In this document: positions 1 to 10,524 of the stretch, piece by piece
How positions within the stretch are numbered: the stretch's first letter is position 1
Layout of the letters: every line of letters starts with the position of its first letter
Notes under the pieces: model-generated
Databases searched by the model: none
Seen by the model: the letters and a program-made list of their open reading frames with translations, nothing else
Told to the model about the DNA's origin: nothing
Made by a program: the position numbers and the translations under genes
NCBI GenBank assembly: GCA_963585895.1
Contig: OY757904.1
Coordinates: forward strand, 155,029,919-155,093,918
Reading direction: 5' to 3'
DNA from: Sepioteuthis lessoniana
Taxonomy: Eukaryota; Mollusca; Cephalopoda; Myopsida; Loliginidae
Length of the DNA stretch: 64,000 bases

Positions 1-19
1 AAAATCAAAATTTGTTTTG

Positions 20-416
20 ACATACATATTAAACATACATATTAAACATTCATATTACATATATACGATCAATAAAGGACATTTTTGTTGGTAACAATTT
101 TTAAACGAACCAAGGCGCATTTGTTTGCACATAGTTAAATGCTTGTGAATATTGCTATATAATACTTCCTCGCAGTTATTGGGCTTCAAGTATTGCTATG
201 TGAAATTAATAATTCTATTCAGTATTATTTATTCGTTTGCACTCAGTTTAATGGTTCCAAGTATACAAACTCAATACTACCCAGATATCAAGTATTATTC
301 GGTCCAGTTAAATCAGAGTTGGGAGGAATTCCACCAGGACAAAAAAACATTCAACAGTGAACATTTAAATTTTCCTGGTAAAGAGCTCAATGTAACTCAC
401 ATGACAAAGCAATAAT
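20..416 (-). repeat. Family D body, type-2 units, reverse orientation
   Basis: On the minus strand this reads as several ~50-nt units containing variants of ACTTGAAACC...AACTGTGTGCAAACAAATA, the same units found at about 27700, 43500 and 54650. Head and tail are not clear, so this is a partial copy. The short open frame over it has no recognisable protein character. Confidence 0.6.
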
Positions 417-417
417 T

Positions 418-640
418 TCTTTTAGAAAAAACAAAAAACCGGTCACAATAGGATTATAAATTTATTTCCATCCTCTTATGTGTTTTTGATAAAATCAAAT
501 AACACAAAAAAAAAAAAAAAAATCAACAGATCTTCTTCAGATCTTATGGATTCGTGTTTTTTTGATTTTATCAAAAACACATAACAGGATGGAAATAAAT
601 TTATACCCCTAATGTGACCGGTTTTGTTTTTTCTTAAAGA
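418..640. repeat. Foldback (MITE-like) with ~80-bp inverted arms
   Basis: Positions 418-499 and 562-640 are inverted copies of each other with a few mismatches; each contains ACCGGTCACA, ATAAATTTATTTCCATCC and TGTTTTTGATAAAATCAA. A poly-A tract and a small internal repeat fill the loop. No transposase is encoded, so it is a non-autonomous foldback of unknown parent. A (TA)n run at 642-662 abuts it and may be its target. Confidence 0.8.
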
Positions 641-641
641 A

Positions 642-662
642 ATATATATATATATATATATA
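642..662. repeat. (TA)n microsatellite
   Basis: A run of about 10 TA dinucleotides directly beside the foldback. Confidence 0.9.
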
Positions 663-667
663 TTACT

Positions 668-790
668 ATTGTCACCCACAGACAGACTGTTTCGTTGTAT
701 CACAACTCTTCAGCGTGGTTAGATACGCGAGATGCTTCAAGCTGGGATCGAAACCCGGCTGATTTTACATCAGTCCGATATCTTACCCCG
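668..790 (-). mobile_element. SINE-E fragment (tRNA-like head)
   Basis: It matches the opposite strand of 24478-24592: both share ACAGACAGACTGTTTCGTT, CTCTTCAGYGTGG and a B-box-like GGGTTTCGATTCC (here GGATCGAAACCC in reverse). Both copies lie beside (TA)n. Nothing further can be assigned from here to about 955. Confidence 0.55.
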
Positions 791-954
791 GATGTACATC
801 TCCGAGTTAGAAAAGGAATTTTTTTTATTTATACCTTTCTACATATACGTTATCAGACACCAGGAGTGGTCAGTTCTTGAGAAGAGCAATTGCATTTCAG
901 CTTATGTGGTAGCCAGCAAATTCCCCACTAGAGTGCTCAACTAGTGGAGGTACT

Positions 955-1250
955 TATATATAATCATATAAGTAATTTACTGTTACATGGAACCAAGTAA
1001 TTAAATGCGAATAATTTGCATGCAGTCCGATTTGAAACATAGATGGGAGCCTAACAGGTATTCCCACTCCGGGTCAGAGTGGTCCTATGACTAATGTCAA
1101 TGAAAGTGTAGTCCCCATTCCTCAGAGCACCAGAACAGAAACCTCCCTACAAGACGCAGTTTTGTTTGACACCCAGTACCCTCCTTTTAAGGTGGATGGG
1201 TATTATTCCACTGCAAGGGATTCTAAGAGAATTTTAAATTCCACTGACAG
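955..1250 (-). repeat. Family D head, reverse orientation
   Basis: The minus strand follows the D head in order. Landmarks here are CACTCCGGGTCAGAGTGG, a 'tgtcaatgaaag' block, CCTCAGAGCACC and a degenerate 5' end near 1245. It is diverged from the better copies at 46608 and 47047. The 69-codon frame across it is incidental. Confidence 0.6.
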
Positions 1251-1299
1251 GGTACATATGCATTTTACGAGCATTTTTTCCGTTGATCTATTTTAGAAT

Positions 1300-1785
1300 A
1301 AAGTTTGAACTCGATTATATCTATACTGTTTATATTATAAATTTTCTTTTCAAAAAGAAATCAAAATATTTTAAATCTTTCTAAGGCTTGGCAATTCGCC
1401 CTGCGTTGCGTTGAACTATATATAAGAATAGTTGCCGGCGCAGAAAAACCGTCTTGCGGGAATAGAAAATAACACACTTGATAGGACGTTCGATTTCACG
1501 ATCTAGGATTTCAGTTTCGTCATCACTCGTGCCAGTAGTCCCAAAATCTATGAATTAAAAATATAATGATCTGTAATATAAGCATATTTATCACGTTAGG
1601 CCTTTTCGGCTTTCATGGAATCGGAGCGTGGAGTTGTCGCAGATATCAGTGGAAGCAAAGAGGCGAAAGTATCCACACATGTGATACTTTAACACGATTA
1701 TATGGGAACATTGTCATTCAATTCGGGAATTTTCTGTAAACTAAATGAATTACACTTAAATGATAGTCTCTCTTGGTAAATTGCC
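1300..1785. other. Unassigned AT-rich stretch
   Basis: No gene, RNA or recognisable repeat is seen. A locally GC-richer patch near 1385-1460 has no long open frame. Confidence 0.5.
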
Positions 1786-2163
1786 CAGTCAACTACATCT
1801 CTGCAGGGGAGTAAGACTCCCCCAATAAGGGCCCAGTCGTCTAAGGCTGAAGAATATACCAACTACATCTCCTGAGGAGTAAGACCCACCAACATATGCC
1901 CTGGATATGGCACTAAACAATCTGGTGGTGAGGTTCCAGTAATGCCGGAGCTTTGGGGAATGCGGAGTACCCCTTTATTGCCATCGCTCCCAGGTCCACT
2001 CTTGCCCGGCGTAGTAGCATCTGATAGGGTCCTATCTCTAGGTCAAATAAAACTAAACAGTGTACTTATGCTAAGCTGAGTTGCTTGAAATAGAACTGTT
2101 TTGGCATTTAACTGTGAACAAAATTTTTACATATACTAAAATGAATTGTTTGAATTAGAACCG
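1786..2163 (+). repeat. Family D copy: head plus start of type-1 body
   Basis: It starts with TTGCCCAGTC and shows a partly duplicated 5' part (second start near 1830). The core block CTGGTGGTGAGGTTCCAGTA, the 'tttggggaatgcggagtacccc' stretch and CTATCTCTAGGTCAAATA follow. Type-1 units (GTACTTATGCTAARCTGA...) begin at about 2060. The body is interrupted at 2164 by hairpin DNA and seems to resume at 2415. Confidence 0.75.
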
Positions 2164-2232
2164 TCGGCCGAAATTAGCTATTTCTTTTTCAAGCTGTTCA
2201 AGCTTGAAAAAGAAATAGCTAATTTCGGCCGA
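2164..2232. repeat. Perfect 32-bp-arm hairpin
   Basis: The arm at 2164-2195 is the exact reverse complement of 2201-2232, with a 5-nt loop (GTTCA). The arms begin TCGGCCGAAATTAGC. No mismatch is visible, unlike the other foldbacks here. It sits inside a family D body, at the left edge of a ~250-bp stretch that D does not explain. Confidence 0.9.
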
Positions 2233-2258
2233 TTAACACGAATTTCGAACCAACATAT

Positions 2259-2323
2259 GGCATATAAGACGCAGGGGAATTTTAAAAGATATTTTTAGTA
2301 AAAAAAAGGGCATCTTATATGCC
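2259..2323. repeat. Short imperfect inverted repeat
   Basis: GGCATATAAGACGC at 2259-2272 pairs with GCATCTTATATGCC at 2310-2323 with one mismatch, around an A/T-rich spacer. It resembles small DNA-transposon termini, but I cannot name a family. Confidence 0.55.
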
Positions 2324-2414
2324 TTTATTTCCTAAAAATGCACAAAAATATTTATGCGAAGTTAAGGGAGCATGATGCTGTCAAATAGCGTACATAATTT
2401 CCCCAATGTGCTTG

Positions 2415-3182
2415 ACGATTAAACCGTGTACTTATGCTAAAATGAATTGTTTGAAATAGAACCGTTTATTTTTATTAAAATGGATTTGGCATTAAATAAC
2501 TTTCAAAAGTTGATATGCGATAAAACCTGAACAAACAATTGCCCAGTCGGCTAGGACTAGAATACACCGACTGTCCCTCTGCAGAGTGTCCTGCATATAA
2601 CACAAAACAATTTGATGGTGAGGTTCTAGTGATGCTGGAGCTTTGGGGAATGCAGAACACCCCTTCATTGCCGTTGCTCCCAGGTCAACTCTGGCCCGGC
2701 GTGGTAGCACCTGATAGGGCCCTATCTATGGGTTAAATAGAACTAACGACATACTTATGCTAGACTGAATTGTTTGACTAAACTGAAGAGCTTGAAATAG
2801 AAATGTTTTTGACAATTAAACCGTATTTACATTTAAACTGCGTGCTTATGCTAAACTGAATTATTTGAAATGAGACTGTTTTTTGACATTGAAACTGTAT
2901 TTACACTAAACTGAATTGTTTGACAAACATCTGTTTTGACATTTAACTGTGTAAATAAAATCTGTACTCACGCTAAACTGAATTTGCTGAATTAGAACTG
3001 TTTGAATAACCTGAATAGCTTGAAATAGAAATGTTTTTGACAATTAAGCTGTGTACTCATACTAAACTGAATTGTTTGAAATAGAACTGATTATTTACAT
3101 AAAAATGGATTTGGCGTTAAATAACCAATAAAGGTTAATATGCCATAAAACCTAACCGACCAACCAACCAAACAAACAAACT
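2415..3182 (+). repeat. Family D: tail of one copy, then a second near-complete copy
   Basis: From 2415 a type-1 unit runs into the D tail (GGCATTAAATAA...GTTGATATGC) ending near 2535. A new head starts at 2539 (ATTGCCCAGTCGGCTAGG) with a short internal deletion around GCAGAGTGTCCTGCATAT. Type-1 units fill 2740-3090. The 3' tail ends in an AACCAACCAAC-type simple repeat at 3150-3182. Frames over the head on both strands are not genes. From 3183 to 3483 nothing is assigned. Confidence 0.8.
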
Positions 3183-3483
3183 CTTGGGAAATTGCAATGT
3201 TTATTACTATAAAACTTTATATTAGATAGGAAATTGCTTTATTTTTGAAGTTAGAGCATTTGAACGTTATTTTGCAAAGGAAAATCTCGCGTCGATGTGC
3301 CGTTTTGCTATGTTATTGTGGCATACAAGCAAACAAAAAGTGGATTATTATTATATAGATGTAGTCAAGTGTGAATAATTGTTGCTGCATGAAATTACTT
3401 TTCGTAGCAAAACGGTTCTTTTTTCGGTTGGTTGGAAGGCATGTCAACCCTCTTTGGGTATTTAGTGTCAAAACCATTCTTTC

Positions 3484-3800
3484 TTTTTACTTTGAGATAC
3501 AAACGGATCGCCAAAACTTAGCCAGAATATCAGCCCTTGTAATAATTAACAAGAAGAAAAGAAATTGTCATTTAATGGATAGATAAATACTTAGGTATTG
3601 GCAAAGTTTAAAAAACGCTGTGGAACACGAAGGTGACGATGATACCAATCGTAGTTTGAGCACATATAATGGTTGCTAAGGGACTGGGAAAGAGACTGTA
3701 GGAAGCATTGTTAAAAATAGCTAGAATACTGAGAATAGTCCTGGGAACCTAAGATTTATGTGAAAATCCATCAATTTTAACAGTTGTGGAAAACTCATCA
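3484..3800 (+). pseudogene. RLE-type LINE, C-terminal fragment
   Basis: The conceptual translation begins FEIQTDRQ and continues with VIINKKKRNCHLMD, matching the C-terminal endonuclease-like domain of the LINE family also seen at 18700, 46325 and 59600. The expected Pro-Asp before this block is not kept (the copy reads ISAL). After a stop, homology continues in other frames (NAVEHEGDDDTN, then RILRIVLGT). It is a decayed 3' fragment; the reverse transcriptase is absent. Confidence 0.65.
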
Positions 3801-3824
3801 ATATCATGTCAAACTGATAGAATG

Positions 3825-4475
3825 GAATTCCCTGATCCTGTCACGCCATCCTTCCCTATCATTTATAAGTCTTGGGAGGTCTTCTAGACTGCATCCAGTG
3901 TCCTTACAGAGCTGGTGTACATAAGTCCTTGCTTGACGGCCAAAACTCGCTCGTCCATGTGTAGGAGAACGTCACTAATGAGTTCATCCTTAGTTCTCTA
4001 GCAGTTTCCAGAGTGTTTTGTGCGTTTTAATTTAATGGATTGTGTGATGGGAAGTAAGTGGTCGTACAACTGCTGTTTTGAGGGAAGCTACTTCCAGGAT
4101 TTCTTCAAAATAGCGCGTAGCTTTCTTTGTATAACTCCCATCTAGTTTTTTTTATCCATGCATTTCGTAAGCATCCGAATGGTGCATTCATACAGTAGTA
4201 CTGACACAACATCATCTTGGAAGAAATCCAGTTTTATTTCATCGGAGAGATCAGATTTCCAGATGATCAGTTATCTTTTAATAACAATCTACGCCTTCAC
4301 TATACATATGTTGACATCGCTTTCTGTAGATGAAATGTGGCTGCTGAGCAATGAGGAATGTTCTATTAAAATGGTGATGGCTCCTTCTTGAAAACCTATG
4401 AACTTTTATTTGTGTTCTTTGGTTCAAGCTAAACAGTAGGGATTCGGCTTTGCAAGAAGCGTTAGTTAGCATCCA
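3825..4475 (-). pseudogene. RTE-like LINE, RT C-terminal and 3' region
   Basis: On the minus strand the order is: KAESLLFSL (region just after the RT catalytic motif), a deletion, FTYLGS-like and KLDGSYTK-like blocks, then DELISDVLLHTW, GRPSRTYVHQLCKD-like and a DREGWRDRIRE-like end near 3830. Frameshifts and stops are frequent. It parallels the copies at 11483 and 35907. The catalytic YADD region lies upstream and is missing. The small frames over it on either strand are relics. Clade assignment is from remembered family consensus. Confidence 0.7.
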
Positions 4476-4710
4476 TGGACGAGACTGATTGCATTTCACA
4501 TAGCGCTAATACCCTTGGGAAAGGTATGAATCAAATTATTCTTCCTTCAGCTATGGGTAAATAGTAGGGCAGACTAGGTTCTTCAGCCTTGGCGAGGCAA
4601 CTAGTCCAGGAGAAGGAAAACTCTGAATTCAAACCTGTTAAACTTCGCTTAAAAATTGACCTTGTGTCATACCCTGTCCGAGCAGAGGGGTTGGATAAAT
4701 ATGGTTACCA
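4476..4710 (+). mobile_element. SINE-B, 5'-truncated
   Basis: It carries the SINE-B body: TTGCATTTCACATAGCGCTA, CCTTGGGAAAGGTATGAA (core shared with SINE-C), GCTATGGGTAAATAGTAGGG, CTGAATTCAAACCTGTTAAA and the end GAGGGGTTGGATAAATATGG. The tRNA-like head is almost wholly lost. It abuts the LINE fragment. Confidence 0.8.
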
Positions 4711-4734
4711 TCCATGATAGTTTCTCTGAGATAT

Positions 4735-4815
4735 AGTCTCTCTCTCATTCTCTCTCTCACTCTCTCTCCTTAGACGGACACACACACACATATATACATA
4801 TATATATATATACAT
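4735..4815. repeat. (TC)n, (CA)n and (TA)n microsatellites
   Basis: A CT-rich run is followed by CACACACA and TATATATA. The 250 bases after it to the next TA run hold nothing recognised. Confidence 0.85.
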
Positions 4816-5062
4816 AAACAACAAGGAATTAGTATTTCACCTTATTATGGTTTCATGACTGAGATAATTTCATGTCTTCTATGAAATAGAAAATACAAGA
4901 GACCTGAAACGTCAAGAGTATTTTGCTATACTTATTAATAAAGACAGTGCTCAATATCTCCTATCGAGCAAATGTAGATCTAAGTTAAAACTGTGAAGAC
5001 GCGACGTCAACTGTACTCGTTCTTCATTGTCGGTTTCTTGTCAATGCAATCATCAGAACAAG

Positions 5063-5063
<1 letters not shown>

Positions 5064-5115
<52 letters not shown>
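5064..5115. repeat. Long (TA)n microsatellite
   Basis: About 25 uninterrupted TA dinucleotides. The open frame across it on the minus strand encodes alternating Tyr-Ile and is an artefact. Confidence 0.95.
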
Positions 5116-5118
<3 letters not shown>

Positions 5119-5242
5119 ATTTTTTGGTTAAAAAACAAAAAAAAAGAAACAAGAAATTACATTCCAAAATAAATTCATTTCGCTTATTCTTGCTCATCAG
5201 ATGGATTTCAAATATATCAATATGCAATATTTATATATTTAC

Positions 5243-5490
5243 CGGACATTGGCGTAATGGTTAGAGTGTTCGCCAGGGAGACCTGGGTTCTAATCCCAGG
5301 TCGAGTCATACTAAAGACTCAAAAAATGGTACTTGATCCCTCTATGCTTAACACTCAGCACATATAAGGTAAGGATAAAGTGGAGTAATCCAGGGAAAGG
5401 AGTAGCGCCCTCACCTACACCTTGGTGTAGTAGCTATTGAAAAGGAAGCCTTCGGGTCACCCTCAACTAAGGTTGCCAACTTTAATTATT
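5243..5490 (+). mobile_element. SINE-A, near full length
   Basis: The tRNA-like head carries an A-box-like region (TTGGCGTAATGGTTAGAGTG) and a B-box-like GGGTTCTAATCCC. It is followed by CTTAACACTCAGCA, GGAGTAGCGCCCTC, GTAGTAGCTATTGAAAAGG, CCTTCGGGTCACCCTC and the 3' end TTGCCAACTTTAATTA. These elements have internal pol III promoters by family analogy. It is one of the better SINE-A copies here. Confidence 0.88.
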
Positions 5491-5569
5491 TATATATGTT
5501 TTATTAATAATGCAATTTACAATATTTATATATAATGAATGCTCAATTTAAATGCAAATTTAGAATGTA

Positions 5570-5812
5570 TACACTCACTCATACGCACGCCTACACACAC
5601 ACACATGTATATATACACATATACATGTGTCTATGCTTGAGTATATATATATATAAGACAGACCATCTAGGAGAAGGATACTCTGATTACAAACCACTGG
5701 TGTCTCACAGTACACCCTGGAGTCAAGCCCAAACTTGTCGTGTATGTATGTGTGCATGTGCGAGTGCCTGTATATGTCTATATGTATGTGTACATGTATG
5801 AGAGTATAATTA

Positions 5813-5864
<52 letters not shown>

Positions 5865-5865
5865 C
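5570..5865. repeat. Microsatellite cluster (CA)n, (TG)n, (TA)n
   Basis: Mixed CACACA, TATGTG and a long TA run (5817-5860) surround a short non-repetitive stretch. Open frames over it are low-complexity artefacts. Confidence 0.85.
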
Positions 5866-5879
5866 GCCGGTACGTAGAA

Positions 5880-6725
5880 ATTCCCTGGCTGGTGTTTGGG
5901 GGTGCATTTAAACCACTAGGTGATGGGCCCTTGAATTACTGGTGTGATATCCATCAAGGAGACGGAACCTCTGATCTAAAACCTGCGATCCACGCATTTA
6001 CAAATCATCTTGCTTTTACTAGTCATTGGGTTATATTTGCGAAGATTCAGTGAGTGGTATTGGTGTTGCACAAGCTTGTGCCACTTAAATCCATCGAAGT
6101 ACAGATATCTCAATGGTCCTGGATTATTCTTATCTTGAAGGTGGTGATGAGCATTGATATGGCTGTCGTCTGTTAAGACGAAGCAATTGCCATACATATA
6201 TAAAGGTCATTAAAAATGTGAATTTTGCAGGAGTTGGCAATAAGAAGCACTGTTTGCAGCTACCCCGTTTTGTGTTAAATAAAATCAATAATGTCGGGTG
6301 TTTTCATGTCCCAAAAGACTGTCAACATGACCTTTTTTACACAGGGCGGTGCTGGGAAGCTTTCCTCTCGATGGATCCGTGTTTTCCACTCAGTCGTGTC
6401 GTGACAAACCCATGTTCAACCCATCTATAACCACTTTATTTATTCATTTTTTATCTTAAAACATATTTTTCTGTAAAAACCACACCTTTTTCTGTAAATT
6501 TCACATGATTTGCACTTCTCAGCCACCAAAAATTTGATGTCAGATCTCTGTTCAAGCTTGGAGTAGTCTGTTTGATTTATCGCTATTTCGAGAAGTCTGA
6601 AAACAAATATTTTTGTGAGATTTAAATAATTTTCAGTGATAAACCAATTGCAAATAACATAAAGTGTACATTTATGGCAAAAAATTCTGAAAAATTGACT
6701 TCTTTTTATTGAATGACCCCCACCT
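5880..6725. other. Unassigned stretch
   Basis: A degenerate repeat may be present: 5660-5700 and 5935-5985 share GGAGAMGGAWMCTCTGAT-like text. Short frames exist on both strands (6218-6430 plus; 5976-6197 minus), but I recognise no domain and see no splice context to favour either. The AT-rich part after 6430 holds nothing identifiable. Confidence 0.45.
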
Positions 6726-6732
6726 ATATATT

Positions 6733-6985
6733 TACATAAGTTGGCCCACCGTAGTTGATGGCGACTAGAAGGTTCCCTTTCAATAGCTACTAAACCAAGA
6801 TGTAAAGGTGGGGGCTACTTTCCCTGGATAGCTCAACTTACCATTGGTCTCCACCCAATAATACTGAGTGTAAAGCATGGAGGCATCAAGTACCATTTTT
6901 TGAGTCTTTGGTAAGATTCAACCTGGGATTGAACACCGGTCTCCCAGGTCATTGGTGAACTCTCAAACCATTATGACAATAGTTT
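6733..6985 (-). mobile_element. SINE-A, reverse, near full length
   Basis: In reverse orientation it starts with the 3' end (AAGTTGGCCCACC) and runs through ATAGCTACTAAACCAAG, AATACTGAGTGTAAAGCA and GGGATTGAACACCGGTCTCC (the diverged B-box region) to the A-box side near 6975. It is more diverged than the copy at 5243. Confidence 0.82.
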
Positions 6986-7379
6986 GCTGTATTAATTGAT
7001 ACAGAGTGCTTGGTGTCAGTAATAGAACATTTATATTTGGATAGCGTAGACACAGAGTCAACAGTGTTTGATCTGTAGACTCTCTTCAGCAGCTACTTTT
7101 TGTAGTTGAGCATTTTATGAAAAATATTTTCAAAACGGGTTCTTCGACTTAACTCAGTTTTGTAGGGACTGGCTTGTTTACAATTAAATTTAATAAAGGT
7201 AATATGGCTCCTGCCTTAAAGTTTATATTTAAACACCGTGTAGGCAGGCATTTCAACCCCAACTTTCACCGTGAATACTTGTAACATCTGCTCATCTGAG
7301 GAGTATATAAGCATGCAACTCAGAGTTACAGGAATCGTGTCCATATTATAAAATATGTTTTATACCAGCCCTGCTATTT

Positions 7380-8062
7380 TCTTGCCTAGTCGGCTGAGGC
7401 TGTAGAATACACGACTGCTTCTCGGCAGGGGGTAAGATCCCTCCCAACGATTGTCTTGGATATGACACTAAACAATCTGATGGTGAGGTTCCAGTGATGC
7501 TGGGGCTTTGGAGAATGTGGAGCACCCCTTCATTGCCATTGCTCCCAGGTCCACTCTGGCCCGGAATGGTAGCACCTGATAAGGCCCTATCTATGGGTTA
7601 GATAGAACTAACGGCATACTTATGCTAAACTCAATTGTTTGAATTAGAACTGTTTGATTAAACTGAATAGCTTGAAATAGAAATGTTTTTGACAATTGAA
7701 CTGTGTACTTACTTTTAAACAGTGTACTTATGCTAAACTCAATTGTTTGAAATGAAACTGTTTTTGACTTTGAAACTCTAGTTACGCTAAACTGAATTGT
7801 TTAATATAAAACTGTTTTGACATTTAACTGTGTGTAAAGAAAAAGCTATACTTATATCAAACTGAATTAGCTGAATTAGAACTGTTTGACTAAACTGAAT
7901 AACTTGAAATAGAAATGTTTAAGACGATTAAACTGTTTACTTATGCTAAACTGAATTGTTTGAAATAGAACTGATTATTTCTCTAAAAATTGATTTGGCA
8001 TTAAATAACCAACAAAAGTTCATATGCCAACAAACCAACCAACCAACCAACCAACCTGCCTT
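7380..8062 (+). repeat. Family D, near-complete copy
   Basis: The head begins TTGCCTAGTCGGCTGAGG and contains GATGGTGAGGTTCCAGTGAT and GGTCCACTCTGGCCCGGA. Type-1 units of ~50 nt repeat from about 7610 to 7970 (each with ACTTATGCTAAACT and TTTGAAATAGAACTG). The tail, TTTGGCATTAAATAACC...GTTCATATGCC, ends in (AACC)n at about 8030-8060. This is a good reference copy for the family. The preceding 6990-7380 is unassigned. Confidence 0.88.
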
Positions 8063-8139
8063 TTTAGATATAGTGCAGATCGTTTCAGAACCATTTGCTC
8101 TTCTGAAATTATTGTTGGGAGAACTGGCTTGTTTACAAT

Positions 8140-8172
8140 CTGTTTAATATATATATATATATATATATATAT
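8140..8172. repeat. (TA)n microsatellite
   Basis: Uninterrupted TA run. Confidence 0.95.
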
Positions 8173-8945
8173 CATTGGTCCTGGTTTTAACATATTGTGG
8201 CATCTTTTGTGATGTTGATTTTGGTGAATTTCAAAGTCTACGATTGCTTTTTTGATCTGTTTGATTTTGCCAATATCAAATCTTTGTTGACTAAAAACGT
8301 TCGTCGATTTCTTTCGTGAACTAAACTTTCCTCGAACAAATCCCCACTTTCTGTGTGACTCGTCACATGCAGACTTTATTTCGGAGCTATTTTTGGCCCA
8401 ATTCCAAAACCAAAAGACTAACTGGCTTTATTCTCCTCGAAGACATAATGGTAAACAAATGCATTGTGTTTACACATCACTATTCGCTTGCAGACATAGT
8501 TGATTCCATTCTAAATGGCGGAAGTGTGGCAATTAAAAGCTATTAATAAAAATGAGGAATTTTTATTCGAGCGAAAACGAGTGTTTGTAAACGAGAGGAA
8601 ATTCCTGCTGCTTCTATTTTTATCAGAGACCGACATAGACGTCACGGTAGAAAAATAATGAGCATTCCTTGCGGGGAGACAGAAATGAAACACACCTCTT
8701 CCCCAATGTACGCAATCAATGGGAATTTAATTAACGAAAAAAAAAAAAAAATGAATAAATATTGAATATCTTGCGATGGATACATCGAAGGCCAGTTGAA
8801 CTTAAAAGTTACGGGTTGTGATATAAAACGAATGCTCGACAATTTTTCCCCAAACATCATGAAAATAATATTGAACGTTAAAAAAAATGCCATTCATTTA
8901 TCTACCACAAAAATTCTCATTCTGTATGGATGTATGCGCGTATGT
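8173..8945. other. Unassigned stretch
   Basis: No repeat family or coding domain is recognised. Frames of 60-83 codons on both strands overlap each other and look random. This is one of the larger apparently single-copy stretches in the window. Confidence 0.45.
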
Positions 8946-8949
8946 ATGT

Positions 8950-9155
8950 AAACTCCACCCCGACTAGAGCAGGATGCGATGTAAAGTCAATTTGTAAAGC
9001 GGAGTACAGCTAATTTGAATTCAGCGTTTTCCTTTTCCTAGAATGATTACCGAACAAAGGCTAAAGTATTCTTCGCTTCTACTTACTCATAGCTGAAGAG
9101 AGGGGAATATGGATTCATGCTTTCCCTAAGACCCATAACGTGAAGTCAAACACAA
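8950..9155 (-). mobile_element. SINE-B, degenerate, reverse
   Basis: In reverse it follows the SINE-B body: GAGCAGGATGCGATGTAAAG, AAAGCGGAGT, TTTGAATTCAGCGTTTTCC, CTCATAGCTGAAGAGAGG and ATGGATTCATGCTTTCCC. The head is lost. Confidence 0.7.
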
Positions 9156-9253
9156 ACATCCTCATCCAAGATTTGAAGTTCGAAAAAAACTGTAACGCTA
9201 AGAGTATTTTCAATGCAGGTACGTGTGTATGTAAGTATGTATGTATGTGTGCA

Positions 9254-9557
9254 TATGCAGGTACTATTTACCAACCCCTCCGCTCGGGCAGGATATGACA
9301 CAAGGTCAATTTTTAAGCGGAGTTTAAGAGGTTTGAATTCAGAGTTTTCCTTCTCCTAGACTAGTTGCCTCACCAAGGCTGAAGAACCTAGTCCGTCCTA
9401 CTATTTACCCATAGCTGAAGGGAGAATAAGGGGGTTCATACCTTTCCCAAGGGTATTTGCCCGAAAGTGAACGTAATAGCGCGACTGGAGTACGAACTCG
9501 CGTACTACGATTCCGCAGTTCATCGCTTTAACCATTACACCACGAGGTATGCAGGTA
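9254..9557 (-). mobile_element. Hybrid SINE (C-type head, B-type body) with TSD
   Basis: A 10-bp direct repeat, TATGCAGGTA, lies at 9254-9263 and 9548-9557. Between them, read on the minus strand, is a C-type tRNA-like head (TCGTGGTGTAATGGTTAAAG, B-box GAGTTCGTACTCC), the shared core CCTTGGGAAAGGTATGAACC, then the B body ending GGGGTTGGTAAATAGTAC. It differs from the copy at 13781 at about four positions over ~285 nt, so both are young relative to the rest of the window. Confidence 0.9.
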
Positions 9558-9882
9558 TATATGAATGTATGTATATATGTATGCGTATGTATGTGTCCAT
9601 ATTTACATGTGTGTATGTGTAGGTGTATGTATGTGTATATATATGTATGTGTGTATATGCATGTATATATGACTGTATGTATGGATGGATGTGTATGTGT
9701 GCATATATATATATATACATATATACATATATATATATGTGTACGTGTGTGTGTATGTATCTATGTGTATATGTATGCATATATGCATTTATGTGTGTGT
9801 ATCCATATATATATTAATGAATGTATGTATGTGTATGTATGTGTGCGTAATTATATGAGTGTATGTGTGCGCGTATGTGTGC

Positions 9883-9916
<34 letters not shown>

Positions 9917-10010
9917 ATGCATGTATATATGAATGTATGTATATATTCGTTTGTATGTATGTGTGCATATTCCTATGTATGTATGTGTGTATGTTCGTAT
10001 GTATTTATGA
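9550..10010. repeat. Long (TATG)n/(TG)n/(TA)n array
   Basis: About 450 bases of interspersed TATGTATG, TGTGTG and TATATA. Long frames on both strands here (up to 127 codons) arise only from the repeat. The SINE at 9254 inserted at its left edge. Confidence 0.92.
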
Positions 10011-10044
10011 AACGAAATTCATTTGAAATAAACAACAGAACGAA

Positions 10045-10230
10045 GAGAAGGGATTCTCCGTGGAAGAGAGGTTAACGAGCTGGACTGCGACATCGCAATA
10101 TGCGAGTTCGAACTCCCGTCGCCCTGTTACGTTCACTTTCTGACTTATACCCTTGGAGAAAGTATGAACACCCTCATTTTGGGGCAAAAGTAATGGCTCC
10201 ACTATTCTACAAGGAAAACTTTGGAATTAA
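10045..10230 (+). mobile_element. SINE-C, 5' part
   Basis: It shows GATTCTCCGTGGAAGAGAGG, a B-box-like GCGAGTTCGAACTCC, GTTACGTTCACTTTCTGAC and the core CCTTGGAGAAAGTATGAAC. The 3' tail is absent. From 10230 to 10520 nothing is assigned. Confidence 0.7.
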
Positions 10231-10524
10231 ATAATCCTGAAGGTTTTATATACCATTGAATAAAGGACCCAAACAGATCATCTAAGTGGAAAGATATTCT
10301 TGTGCAAATATTCTTTTAGTCGGCATTTACAAAATACATTTTTAATAAACAAAGTGGAAAAACCGCTGATAAAAACGGTATATTCCCTGGACAGAGTCCT
10401 GGGAAGATGACCTTCCTCTCCCCTAAACCCCAACTATAATCGATCTTCAAGTCATTGACCTTGTGTCAAGTCCAGTCTGGTGGGAGGCAGAGACAAATAA
10501 CGTCCAGGGAAGACGATGGTTGAA

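Noticed and set aside
9535..9932. 127-codon plus and 81-codon minus ORFs rich in Tyr/Val/Cys or Thr/His/Ile
   Set aside because: Pure products of TATG/TG/TA microsatellite DNA.
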